A stretch of DNA of 64,000 nucleotides from positions 3,473,676-3,537,675 of the forward strand of contig CM041104.1 of NCBI GenBank assembly GCA_023079485.1, in the 5' to 3' direction. Within the stretch, counting starts at the first letter, position 1. The number at the start of each line of letters is the position of its first letter. Shown in pieces: positions 1 to 12,108 of the stretch. The notes beneath the pieces are model-generated. The model was not told where the DNA came from and made no database searches. It was given only the letters and a program-made list of their open reading frames with translations. This stretch comes from Archilochus colubris (lineage: Eukaryota; Chordata; Aves; Apodiformes; Trochilidae). The position numbers and the translations under genes were made by a program.

Positions 1-1989
1 GCAAACTTTTGTCAGAATCAATACATTCCCATCATTCAGATGAACCATAAATGTCTGATTTTTAGAAAGTGTCATAAAAAACCCCAACAAATCCAACCCC
101 AACCCCAGCCTGATGTTAGTGAGATCTGAATCACTGTTTCCAAAGCATGAAATCTGCACTGATAGCTTCATCCTGAAAGTAATGCGCATGCAGCAGGAGG
201 AAGCTGGACCTGTTTGGTGAGAGGGTTTGTTTTACAGCACCAGTGTGCTGTATTTTTGGCACTTAAATCCTCTCTCCTCATGGCCCATTGAGGTGCAGGT
301 CCACCCTGGGGACTGTTCTTTGGTGTCACAGTTACCAGTTCTTCTGTATCTCTGCAAGGTTCTGTATTCCTTAGTAACCTTTGGAAATTGTTCACTTCAA
401 TTTTAGTCACTTGAGACAAGATGCTAATACCCTGGCACTTCAGCTGGTGAGGGGAAGAAGGAGGGGAAGGGAGGGAGACCTATGTGATCCACTCATTCAT
501 TATTCCACAGTGCATGGGAAGTCATCTCTTTACATGATTGACCTGCCTGGATTTGATTACAGCACACAGCTAACCTTTTCCAAGACTGGTTGTGTCGTAC
601 AAGGAAAGGGTTGAAGGCTGTTGCCATGGTATTAAGGTATCTCTTGAGAAAGAAGGAGAAAAAAAAAAAAAGACAGAGAGAGGAAATGATGCTGCTTGAC
701 TTCCTAGCCAAGTATAAACACAAAACACAGGCACATGTTTTTTGTTTTGGAAGAGCTTTCAGTTTCTTATCAAGTCTCATCAATCGATGCATTTCCTGGG
801 GAAGGGAAGGAGGAATTGTCTGCTTTGCAGATCAGTGTCTGTGCAGTGGGTGGGGAGCTGGGAGATGACAATTGGAGGGGGGGTAAAGAAAAAAAAATCA
901 GTCTTGCCACCATTCATGATTTATTCATGAGACACGTGAGTTTTGCATTTAAATGTGACATTCTCATGATCTCAATATTGTATATGCAAATCTAAAGATT
1001 TCTGTATCTCTCCACATGCCCAGCTTAAGTCTCTCCTCAGATCCACAGCTCTGGAAATTCAAAACCAGCAAGGTTATTGCAGCTTCTGGTTTATTCCCTG
1101 TTTATTCTGTGCCTCCAGGACTGTAAGCAGCACTGAACTGATCTTAGTATCAAGAGGTATAATTTAAGTGTAATTTATTTTTTTGTGTGAGTGAACTCCC
1201 ACAGTCAGGAAATTACCTGTAGATTTATTAATGGTTTCACTTCCTGAGGTCTTCCCTTGCCTGAGCTTTCCAGGTCCTTCTTTGCTAAGGTCCCTGCTTG
1301 GATTAACAGGAGCAGCCCTGGTCAAAGAATTTACATCTCAAGCTGTGCTTACTCCAACACTTTCAACACAAGTGTTTATCCCTCAGTAAATGAGGGGAGT
1401 GATCTTGCAGGTTTTAATTGAGTTATTAATGTCTTGTAGTAATAATAGATTCATATATAGGCATATCTTTATTATCATTCAGATTAAATATATTACTAAT
1501 AAACCATCTTCCACGTGGATATTATTATTAATATATCTCAATACCTTTACTCATATTAAACAAAACCACTGTACCAAAGATGCTGATGTAGAGAGGTCAG
1601 GCTTCTCTCAGGACTGATGTGTAGTTTGGGGCAGAACTGAATCCTGATCAAATCTGCTCATCTTTGTCCTTGGCCAAGGCTCCCACTTCGGGGACACTGG
1701 GCACAATGGGAGGTGGGAAGGAGCATCTTGGCATAGGAATGCTAGCTCTGCTCCCAGTTAAACCAGTAAAGACAAACTCCTGCCCAGAGGTGACTTTTGG
1801 CTGGGAAAACTTTGTTCCTGGGGTTGGAATGTTGCTCCCCAAGTTATGGGAGCTCGGTGCTACTTAGGGAATAAATCAGAGCATAAATAATTTTTGTGTT
1901 ATTGGGTCAGTTCTGACACTGGGATAATGCAAATACTCCTCAATGATGTTCTTGCCAAGCAGCCCCAGCATTCAGCATTAATTAATTTT
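1..1989. other. Intergenic 5' flank, no gene seen
   Basis: No exon, RNA gene or recognisable repeat was identified. There is an A-rich tract near 659-671, a short G/A-rich stretch near 875-898, and an AT-rich stretch at about 1425-1560. Open frames here are short and have no recognisable protein family. This could be far-upstream flank of the TOX2 gene that starts at about 14.9 kb. Confidence 0.6.
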
Positions 1990-2533
1990 CTGCCCCTGTA
2001 CTCAGCACTGGTGAGGCCACAGCTTGAGTCCTGTGTCCAGTTCTGGGCCCCTCAGTTCAGGAAGGAGATTGAGGTGCTGGAGCAGGTCCAAAGGAGGCAA
2101 CTGGGCTGGTGAAAGGACTTGAGCACAGACCCTATGAGGAGAGGCTGAGGGAGCTGGGGCTGTTCAGCCTGGAGAAGAGGAGGCTCAGGGGAGACCTCAT
2201 CACTCTCTACAATTCCCTGAAAGGAGGTTGGAGCCAGGGGGGGGTTGGGCTCTTTTGCCAGACGACTTTCAACAAGACAAGAGGGCATGGTCTTAAGTTG
2301 TGCCAGGGGAAAGTTAGGTTAGATATTAGAAAGAATTTCTTTACGGAGAGAGTGATCAGGCATTGGAATGGGCTGCCCAGGGAAGTAGTGGATTCTCCGT
2401 GTCTGGAGATATTTCAAAAGAGACTGGATGTGGCACTCAGTGCCATGGTCTAGCAACCGCAATGGTGGATCAAGGGTTGGACTTGATGATCTCTGAGGTC
2501 CCTTCCAACCCAGCCAATTCTATGATTCTATGA
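1990..2533 (+). mobile_element. CR1 LINE fragment, group A, with 3' tail
   Basis: A 5'-truncated CR1 non-LTR retrotransposon in sense orientation. It covers the last part of the reverse-transcriptase ORF, visible as [20 protein letters not shown], then [12 protein letters not shown] and [11 protein letters not shown]. The typical tail follows: a GGTTGGACTTGATGATCTCTG block, a cccttccaaccca block and two copies of ATTCTATGA at the end. The frame is broken near 2105-2115, where the ORF stops and restarts in another frame, so it is not coding today. It belongs with the copies at 4276, 11748, 40567 and 56804, which share the GGTTGGAGCCAGGGGGG segment. Confidence 0.93.
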
Positions 2534-4275
2534 TAGCAGTGGTGAGTTTTGGGGAATTTTGCAGCACTTCCCCACAGTCAGCTCTTGCCTCCTGTTCTCT
2601 TGCCAGACTGAAGCCAGAACTTGCAGCTGATCACCACATAGTCACTCGTGGTCAGTGCCCCTATCAGCAAAAGTCTGCCTACTGATCCCATGATTTTACA
2701 GCCATAAATCTTTCCAACATGTGCATGTTACTTAGGAGCCTGTCTCTAAATGTGGCTGCTTAAGGAAATATAAAACAGGCAAAGCCTGTATTGAATGACA
2801 CTTCCCCAGGGAATTCTCTCAGACCTAGGAAAATGTGACTGCAGAGAGTTCCTGTGTCAGGTCAGCACAATTAATTGCTTTAAAGAACTTCTCCTTCAAA
2901 CCCACCTGTACCTTTGGTCACACAGCACCACACAGCAATGAGTTCCACAATTTAATTTGCTGTGGGGTAGATAATGACTTCATTTTTTATGGCTAATTTA
3001 ATACAAGTCCCACTCTTTTGGTTTTGGTCTTTTGGGTTTTTGTTTGTTTGTGGTTTTTTTTTTCAGTTACAAGAGGATAAACAGTTGTTCCTGAGCATCT
3101 TTCTCCAGGCTGCTCATGGTGTTCCACAACACCTTTCCTCCAGCATCAAAGCTGGCCCAAGAAAGTCTGTGAATCCTTCTCATTATCTGCAAACATCTCG
3201 GTTTATTAATTGCTCTCTTCCAGATGGCTGCTGAGCTGCCCAGCCCCCAGCCTGTGTCCCCATGGGGCTCTGCTGGCAGCCTCCCTGCTCAGGTGAGACC
3301 ATCTTGTGTTCCTCTTTTGTGTTTCCCACCTCAGAACTAATCATTTATCTCTACATAGATATCTCTACACTTGGCTCAAAGATGGGGAGAGGAAGGGAGG
3401 GGAAATTTAAATTTAAAAATAACTTAGGGATGTTTTTTCCCATCATTTTCAACTCCTCTTCTGCCATGTCTTCAGTATGTTGAAAGGCTGGTACTGGTGT
3501 TAACACCTGAATAGCACAGAAGGGTTGGACCAGATGATTCTTGAGGTCCCTTCCAACCTGATATTCTAGGATTCTAAGAAATCTGGCCAGGCTGGGAGCT
3601 CTTGCTAACCAGCCATGGAAAAGCTCACAAAGGGCTTCCACCATTATTATATATAAATATATGTATTTCCACCATTATTTAAAGAGATGCTACCAGCTCA
3701 TTTTAGCCCCCACTTAAAACTTGAGAGGGATAAGCATTTCCTTGCTGAAGAAAACACAATATGAGGACTAAATTCAAAGGCTCAGAAGTCTGAGTTTGCT
3801 GGATTTTCCTCATTTACTTGTTTTTAACACAGGTTTAGTGGTGGGTGTTTGTAGCACTGAAGCAAATCAGTTTGTGCCCCAGGGATGTGCTTGCCCTTGC
3901 CCAGAGCTGCTCCCTCCCTGAGGAATCCAAGGACCTTTTTGCTGAAGGGGTTACTACAAGAAATAGCAAAATGCAGGTTATTAACCAGCCTGAGTGGAGC
4001 CTGGAACTGGATGAAGTGGGTGCTCTAGAAACCAACACCAGGAATTAATTCCCTGTGGTGATTCCACCTTCCAGCAGTGGATGGAGCAGACTCCTCCGTG
4101 CCTTCCAGCTCTGCCTCTAAGCCAAGCAACTTTGGCCATCATTTGAGGCTGAAGAAAAAAGGGCGATGAGCAGAAGTGGCTCACAGCCTGAAAAACAGTT
4201 TAATTGTGCTGTGCAAGTGGGATTTGCCCTGATGGATCTGCCTGTGCCTCTGTTCAGATGGAGCACCCAACACAA
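2534..4275. other. Intergenic, no gene; one CR1 tail inside
   Basis: No coding exon is seen. The stretch has a T-rich tract near 3040-3065 and an isolated CR1 3' tail at 3512-3577, listed separately. Open frames are under 100 codons with no recognisable family. Confidence 0.55.
3512..3577 (+). mobile_element. Isolated CR1 3' tail
   Basis: Only the terminal block of a CR1 element is present: gggttggaccagatgattct, then gaggtcccttccaacct, then two degenerate ATTCTAGG/ATTCTAAG repeats. This is an extremely 5'-truncated copy of the kind common in bird genomes. The boundary at the 5' side is approximate. Confidence 0.75.
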
Positions 4276-4674
4276 GTGAAGGCTGAGAGAGCTGGGGGTG
4301 TTCAGTCTGGAGAAGAGGAGGCTCAGGGAAGACCTCATCACTCTCTACAACTCCCTGAAAGGAGGTTGGAGCCAGGGGGGGGTTGGGCTCTTTTCCCAGG
4401 CAACTCTCAGCAAGACAAGAGGGCACGGTCTCAAGTTGTGCCAGGGGAGGTTTAGGTTGGAGATTAGAAAGAATTTCTTTACGGAGAGGGTGATCAGACA
4501 CTGGAATGGGCTGCCCAGGGAAGTAGTGGATTCTCCGTGTCTGGAGATATTTCAAAAGAGACTGGATGTGGCACTCAGTGCCATGGTCTGGGAACTGCAG
4601 TGGTAGTGGATCAAGGGTTGGACTTGATGATCTCTGAGGTCCCTTCCAACCCAGCCAATTCTATGATTCTATGA
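4276..4674 (+). mobile_element. CR1 LINE fragment, group A, with 3' tail
   Basis: Sense-strand, 5'-truncated CR1. It begins in the [18 protein letters not shown] part of the reverse-transcriptase ORF and runs through [12 protein letters not shown] and [12 protein letters not shown] to the standard tail, ending with ATTCTATGATTCTATGA. It is nearly identical over long stretches to the 1990-2533 and 56804-57312 copies, which suggests the same, fairly young subfamily. The frame stays open for 102 codons (4298-4606), but this is only the C-terminal fragment of the CR1 protein. Confidence 0.93.
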
Positions 4675-7600
4675 ATCCTCTCCCTTGCAGCCCTTGGTTG
4701 CTGCAAACAAGGCCCCTGTGAATGTAATCAATGCTCTGCAGAGCTGCTGGAAGCAAAAACAAAGCCAGAATGATCATTGTGCTAAGTTTGGGCTCCTCAT
4801 TGTTCATTGAATTACATCAGTGTTTTCTTTAGTTGCACAGTCAGCTGGCAGAGGTTTGTTTGAAATCTCCAGACTCTCCCCTTTCAGGGGAAAACACGAA
4901 TTTCCTGGAGATGTGGGCTCTGCTCTGCATCACGCTCTTAGCTCTGCCTGGCCCAGGACAGACCCAGCATCCCAGCCAGCTGTGGGGCTCAGTACCTAAA
5001 ACTGCAATGCAACCATGAGAAAATAATGCTTTGGGTCTTTTTTGCTTTATATTTAACTTGCAGAAACTGTTTTATCTGCTTTAAAAATCAAATCAACCAT
5101 TGACATTAATTTTGTAGAGTCCCTCTCCTCAGCTTGTAAATGTAATGAAGTATTGTTTCACTGGTGGGGGTTTTTTTGGTTTTTTGTTTTGTTTTGTTTT
5201 TTAAGGTGATCCTAAGTGGCAAAAAACTTGCTTTCTCCAAAAACTCCATGAAGCTCAAGGGTAAGCAGTGACCAGCACAGCCTGGGATCCCAAAACATCT
5301 GTGATGGTGGCAAATCCTTCTTTTTCCCTGCTAGGCTCATGTTCAAAGTCTTTCAGCAGCTGTGGGGAAAAAGGAGCAACCAGGTGGTTTGGATCTTCAG
5401 TATGGACCAAGCTTGGGCACCTGCCCAAGCACAGGTGCTGCTGAATGCAGCTTATTTAAATTTGAGAACTTACTTTAAATAATTTAACATCCCTCTGGAA
5501 AGTTTCCCCCATCCATAGCTATCCCTACCCCCAGGAGCCCCCATCTCTCCTGATGGCTCCTGTGTCATCTCTTGGCAAACTCTCCTGGCAATTTGAGATG
5601 GTCAGAGCAGGAGCTGCAGGGTGCTGGAGTTTGGCTTTTTGGATGCTGTATTTTTGCTTGACCCAGGGTATGGGCTCTGTGGCTCAGCCCACACTGGTTT
5701 CATCTTTTTCACCCTGCTCAGGGACTGGCTCTCTGGTGTTCTTAGCTGAAAACAGGGGTGAAATGGCAGAGCCTGGGGTGGAGTTGGAGTCAAAGCAAAC
5801 ACCTAACATGGAAGAAGCTGCACAACATCCATGTTATTTCCTAAGAAGTCTTGGGAAACTAAGAAAAAAAAGCTTTTTTGGCTCTTGTGATGCTTGCTGC
5901 TTTTATCTGGGGGGGTGGAGGTCTGGTATAGCCAGGGTGAAAAGCTGGCCAAGGTGAAACTCAAGCCCAGAAGAGCAAGGAGAGGGTGGGGAAAAGGGCC
6001 CTGAGGGACTGTTAGGGCAGAAAGGACGTTGGGGCAGGGGAGAAAGAACAGAGGCAAAGAGGGAGAGGAGCATGGGTTGTGGTTTGGGGTATTTTACCAG
6101 GGAGTCCAGAGCCTGAAAGCAGATGGGGTTCATCCTTGGACATTTGTGGGTGCAGAATTTTTTTAGGTTTGTGTTTTGCTTTGGGGTTTTTTTTGGTTTT
6201 TTTTTCTTTTTTTGTGAAAATGGAATTTATCAGTGTTGACCAATTTGATTTATATTAATTTTGCAATTTTTTTTCAAGACAAAGACAGATAAACAGATTG
6301 ATAATGTTTAAAATATTGCATTTCATTTTCAAACATGAGATGTTTTCAGTTCTCATTTTGAAAGAAGGCTTCTGTTTCTTGAGTAATAGAATTATCTGAA
6401 GATACAGAGGGCAGGAAATAACCTGACACTTAGCTGAAGGTTTTGTTTCAGACTGGAGATTTTGGGGGTTAACCCATGATAATTCCCTGCACCCTCCCTG
6501 CTATTGCTGAAGTCTTTTCAGTTCTGCCACTGAACTGAAATTCCATTATTTGTCCAGCTTGGCTAATAACACCAACCAGCATTTCCATGGGCAGCAGAAA
6601 CCCTGGAGGAAAGCTGCCAAAAGCCTGGGGAGTCAGAGTCCCTCTTCATGTTCAAAGCTTTGGACTCCCAAATCCTTTAGTGATGCCATTACTAAGGGCT
6701 AATGTTAGATTTGTGTCAAACCTCTCCTCCCCCTCACTCCATTAGGATGATGCTAAACCACCTGAAGGAGCAGGAGTCAGCATGGGTCAGGCTGAAATAG
6801 CCAGAAACCACTGATAATTTCCAGGTTTGTTAACATTTTTGGTTTTAAAAAAGGTAACTTTGTGCCACTTGCAAAGTAGAGTAAGTATAAAGCAAGTGGA
6901 AGCTGGGGTATCATTTTAGCCTCTTGATAATGTTTGGGGCTGTCAAGTAGGGGTGCAGCAAGTGTTGATGCAGGGGAATATGTGCAAAAAGGGTTTTAAA
7001 GCCTAACTTCAGATCAGAGGCTACCTTGGGAATTTCCTGCCCTGCTGTGACATGTCCAGTGTTGGGTGAAGGTAAATGCAGAGGTTTGGAAACATGAGAA
7101 AAAAATGACAGCAATGAAACTGCCATGACAAATTTTGACATTGAATCCTAGATCAATTGGCCAATATCACAACAGAATATTTGTCGCCTGGCAAAGCAGG
7201 GCTGAGTGAAACTGTGTTTTGTTTTGTTTTTTTTTTAATAAAGTTAAATTTCTAAATTCAGGCACCAATCTCCCCTGGGCTGAGAGTGAGCACAGGGAGG
7301 TCCCTCAATCAACCAAAATATTGAATATGTTTAGAGAGAGCCAGAAGCCAATTCTGACAAGCTCAGGAGATCATTTATAAACAAAAATCACTCTGCTTCA
7401 TGGAAGAGCCTGAGAGATGCTCTCAAAGATTAATTTTCTGGGTAGAGGAGGGGACTGTCAGCTTCACCCTTCAAACTGAACTGGGGAGCTGATTCAATCA
7501 CATCACTCTCTGAGCGTGAGCCTGAGATGTTCACTCAAAGCCCAGTTATAAGAAATGGCTTCTTTACTTTAGGAGGAGGAATACTGAAGAAACTGTTAGA

Positions 7601-10600
7601 CTTGGTCACAGTATGTGACAGCCTTGAAATCAAAAGCCATACTTCTTTATGACTGTGTGCTAAAATTAAAGACACGAAGCCCAATTAATCTCTGGGGTAA
7701 GGCTCCTGCCAGTGGCCTGGGAGGCACCTGGGATTAATTTCCTCTATTAGACAAGTGGCATAAGACCCTGACAGATTGTTTTCAATGTTTTTTTGGAGTA
7801 CTTAGTTACAGAAACCTTATTCACTAAGTGTCCCATGTGTGTGAAATCAAGTGGCTCTGTGCTCTGCCATGTTGAGGTTGGGACACTGGGCTGATGGGTG
7901 GGCATCTCCCACCCTGCTCCCCTGGGAGAAAGGTGGGAAGCTGCTCCCAGTTACTGATTTCACACATTAAAAATACCTCCACCAGGTGACTGAGGAGGGA
8001 ATGTGCATCTATGCTTATCAGCCTGGGGGTAGGGACAGGCCTTTTGGGTGATCCCTGGATTTGGGGGCTCAATTATGGGTTTGCTGCCCTTGACCAATGT
8101 GTCACTGGCAGGGTTGAGCATCACCTCCCCAACCTCTCAGGCTGTCCCCTCCCCTCTCTAGTCCTGCAGGCTTTGTCTTTGGGGTAAAGCTGGTAAACTC
8201 AACCTGTGCAAGGCACAGCTTTACCCTCCTGGCCGTAACCCACTTCTTTGCTTACAGTTTGCCTGTGGAAAGCTTACATTTTCCTGGAGGAATTCTAAAG
8301 GGCAGTGTGGTGTGCCAGTGCTAAAGGCGAGAGCTGGGGCAGTGCTGGCCCAACCCCTGCCCCAGAGCTGGGGCTCTGCTCAACTCCAAGCAACCCCAGG
8401 CTCCTCTCATGTAGCTGCCCTTTTCTTGCTGCCCCAAAGTTGCAGGAGATCCCAGGACAGGACTAAGCAAGCCCTTACTCTGCAGACAGACTTCTCCCAC
8501 GGAGCAGCACTAGGAAGGAGGAGAAGCTGTTACACTTGTCTGTGATACAAGGGCACCAGGCACCCAAATGATGGCCAAAGGCAACCTGGGGCAGATGTGA
8601 GCACAGAGCTCGTGGTAGGAGGTTTTAGTCCAGCTCTGCCTTTGGCCAGGAAATTAATTTTTCGAAGTGCTAAGGGAGGTCTGCTGGTCACTTGATGCTT
8701 TGAAAAGTCAGGGCTGTCTTTCAGTATGGGCTTCAGGAGGTGAGTTGAAGGACAAGGCACTCTCTGCCTTGATGAATGAAAGGATTTCACCTCACTTTGA
8801 GAAACTTCTGGACAGCAGAAATGATGCATATGATGTTTGAGAGGGCCCATCTGCTACCAGACTCCCCAGTATCCTCCCCCTGTACCTCTATCCCATGTTT
8901 TCAAGCTGGAGAGCAGCTCACATGCTGCAGAGAGCCCCAAGCCCCAGCCCCAAGCTGGCTCTGCAAACCATCAGCTCTGGTTCCCAGCCCAAAGAACAGA
9001 TGTACTGAGAAAACTCAGGAAGAAGAGGCCTCAGCCCAAGGCTCACCATTGCCATCTCCTCGTGATGCCCAGCTCCCCACTGTGGCACCTTCCCCTCACA
9101 AGGGCCTCAACTGCTCCACTGAGTTTGGGGCATTTGCTGTTAACCTCTTCATAGCTCAGTTATCAGTGCAGCAGCATTTCTGACATGGAGCCTCTGTGAA
9201 ATGGGCTGAATTTGAGCTTTATGTTTTCATTTTGTGAAAAAAACAGGAAAGGATCTCATGGGTTCTACCTACAACTCCATTGGAGTCAAACCCTGCAGCA
9301 CCTGGAGTCAATGTCCAGAGGTGTCCAAGCACTTGTATCACCTTCAGCAGGAGAAGAAACTCAATGATGTGTTTTGTAGTATTGGTACCTTTTGTCTGCA
9401 GTGTATTCACATCAATGGAGAGATTCTTTTTGAAAATAATTTGCTCATAAGCATCAGTCACTTTGGCATCTGACTGAAGAGGAGTGGATATTTGACCAAG
9501 GGAGAGCAGGTCCTTCCACCAGGGCAGAAGAACGATGTAAGTTGATATGTGGAGCATCTTGAATGCTTCTCTGTCATGTTTGAGCTTGTTTTGTTTTCTT
9601 ATATTTAGGTTTCTGGAATGTTTTATTCTACCAATAACATTAATTATGGAGTAATTGCCTTAGTACCATGAAACAACTCTCCTCTTTTTTTGAAATAGAT
9701 TTTCACACAATGTGTAAACTTTGCTGTCTCTGTGCTCTGGCTCTTGTGTCACAAAATAATGTGCAGACAAAATAATGTTTTTCCTGTCAGAAATTCAATG
9801 GGCATCTAAAGCAAAGTGACAGGTGGTTAAATAGCTGCATTTAAAGGATGTCAAGAAGATTTTTTGGACAGGTACCAAAACCCAATGCCAAAATGGAGGC
9901 CTAATACCATCTGTTTTGTTAGCAGAGGGATGCAGTTTTACATTAGATTTTAAATGACACAAAATGCCAAATTCACAACCTTGATTTGGGGGTCAAATCT
10001 AGTTTATCTGGGCTGGGAATGTTTTTACTTACTAGCACAGTTCCTGACCCAGAGCCTATGCAGGTAAACAAACACACTTTCCATCAGACCCATTTAAAAG
10101 TAATAGGAAACTCCTGAGCTGCATTTAATTTTGTTTTGTATTACATGTAAATCCAGATGCAACGTGGATTTAATTAATCCAATTTCATTGCATTTTAATG
10201 TACACATTTGCATTGTGTTTATTGGCAATTGGTTTTATCCATTTGTTCAGCATTTTTATGACCAACGAAACTACTGCATATTGAGAGATCTTTACACTGC
10301 TGAGCAGGAGTGAGGAGTGTAGCCCTGAATTAAAGAGTTCTCAGGCATAAACAGGGGATAGGACTCAAATGTCAAAACAGAGCTGTATAATACAGTGGGA
10401 AAACGACAGCAGCACCTTAAAGTCATAAACTATGTTGTGCTAAATGACTTTAAAAGTCATTTCAGGAGGCATTATGGTGCAAGGAGCAGGACTGCTCTGA
10501 AACAACAGACTGAAGAGATTCAGACATTTTTCCTGCTCCTGAAAGGTGCCTTTGAAATTATGATTGCTCAAGTTTAGCCTAATATTTAGAAACACTCATT

Positions 10601-11747
10601 GACAAGTTTTCTCTTCTTTGTGAGGAGTCTGTGAGGCTTAAAAGGGATTGCTGAGATAATCACCCTCTGCTCCTCTTCGAGGACTAATGTTAGGCATGAA
10701 ATGTGAGTTGTCACCTTTGGAGCTCCTCTATCAAAGACCTGTCCAAAGTAATGACAAATGTTCTGGGTTTTGTGAGGAGTCTGTAGTCAAAAGAAGGGGA
10801 AGAGCAGCAGCATCTCATTTCTGTGGGAGGCGCTTGGCTCAGCTCTGCTAGGAGGGCTGTGGCTCAAGTGGTATCACTGCCTTTGTTCCTTCAGCTATCC
10901 TGGACCATCTCTCTCACCTTTGGACACCTGGCCAAAACAGCAGCTCTTCACTCATTTTTTCTTTGGTCCTGTTTATTGGTCCAGGGGATGTTTTGGTGAT
11001 GCATGGAGCCAATGGAAAGCTGCTCCTCTGCCAAGGGTCTGCACCACATCTCCCTGTCCTCTTTGGCACCAAGATCTCCCTGAAGGACACTACCCAGCTT
11101 CCCTGGGGCTGAGCTGGCCCCAGAGAAATGCCCATGGTATGGGCATGGTATGCCCCAGCCCAGCAGGTAGATCTGGGCATTTGTGGTGTCTGGAGGTGAG
11201 GCCACTCCACTCTGCCCTGCTTGGAAACACTCAGAGACAGGATAGATACCAAAAAAGTGAGATCTGGGTGGAGTTGAGATACCTGTACTTCAACCCCTCC
11301 ATGGGAAATTCCCCCACTTGGAATGAACCCAGTAAGAGCCTGAATTCATCCATCTCATTCCACTTGATACAATGGAGAGAGCCCTTCCAGGGGCATGAGG
11401 GCACCTGGCCCCATCCTAAAATCTGCTGCAACCCAGGTGTGGGTGACCACACACCATCAGGTGTGAAGCTCAGAAGATGCTGTTGTCCTCCTCCGAGATA
11501 TGACCAGTGCTGGGTGTCCCTTTGCAGTCCCCTCAAGCCCCCACTGCTCAGGTGGGATGTGCTGTGTGTCCTACACCCACAGAAAGAACCTGTGCACCTG
11601 AAATACCTTGGCCTTTGTGGGGAGAGGTTGAATGGTGCTGGTTCTGAAGAGAGAGGGTCACCAAAGGGCTGGAAGAGTTCAGACAAATCTGCATCTCCTG
11701 GTGGACCTTCTCCCTTACTCCATAGAGCAGACACCAAAATGCCACAA
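4675..11747. other. Intergenic, no gene recognised
   Basis: About 7 kb with no supported gene. T-rich tracts lie at about 5168-5202 and 6180-6215. An AT-rich segment at about 10085-10270 contains a perfect octamer ATTTGCAT (10206-10213) and may be regulatory. The long open frame 10920-11795 (+, 291 codons) runs into the next CR1 copy and has no recognisable domain. I do not call it a gene. Confidence 0.55.
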
Positions 11748-12108
11748 AGAAGAGGAGGCTCAGGGGAGACCTCATCACTCTCTCCAACTCCCTGAAAGGA
11801 GGTTGGAGCCAGGGGGGGGTTGGGCTCTTTTCCCAGGCAACTCTCAGCAAGACAAGAGGGCAGGGTCTCAAGTTGTGCCAGGGGAGGTTTAGGTTGGAGA
11901 TTAGAAAGAATTTCTTTCTGGAGAGGGTGATCAGCCATTGGAATGGGCTGCCCAGGGAAGTAGTGGATTCTCAGTGTCTGGAGATATTTCAAAAGAGACT
12001 GGATGTGGCACTCAGTGCCATGGTCTAGCAACCGCAACAGTGGATCAAGGGTTGGACTTGATGATCTCTGAGGTCCCTTCCAACCCAGCTGATTCTATGA
12101 TTCTATGG
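11748..12108 (+). mobile_element. CR1 LINE fragment, group A, with 3' tail
   Basis: Sense-strand CR1 fragment that begins at gaagaggaggctcaggggag (the LEKRRLRGD region) and runs through the rest of the reverse-transcriptase C-terminus. It ends in the standard tail with ATTCTATGATTCTATGG. Its antisense open frame (11231-12037) is a shadow and not a gene. The 5' junction lies just after gccacaaa. Confidence 0.92.

Noticed and set aside
11231..12037. 268-codon minus-strand open frame
   Set aside because: About 290 bases of it are antisense to a CR1 copy, and the rest overlaps the opposite long frame; no domain.
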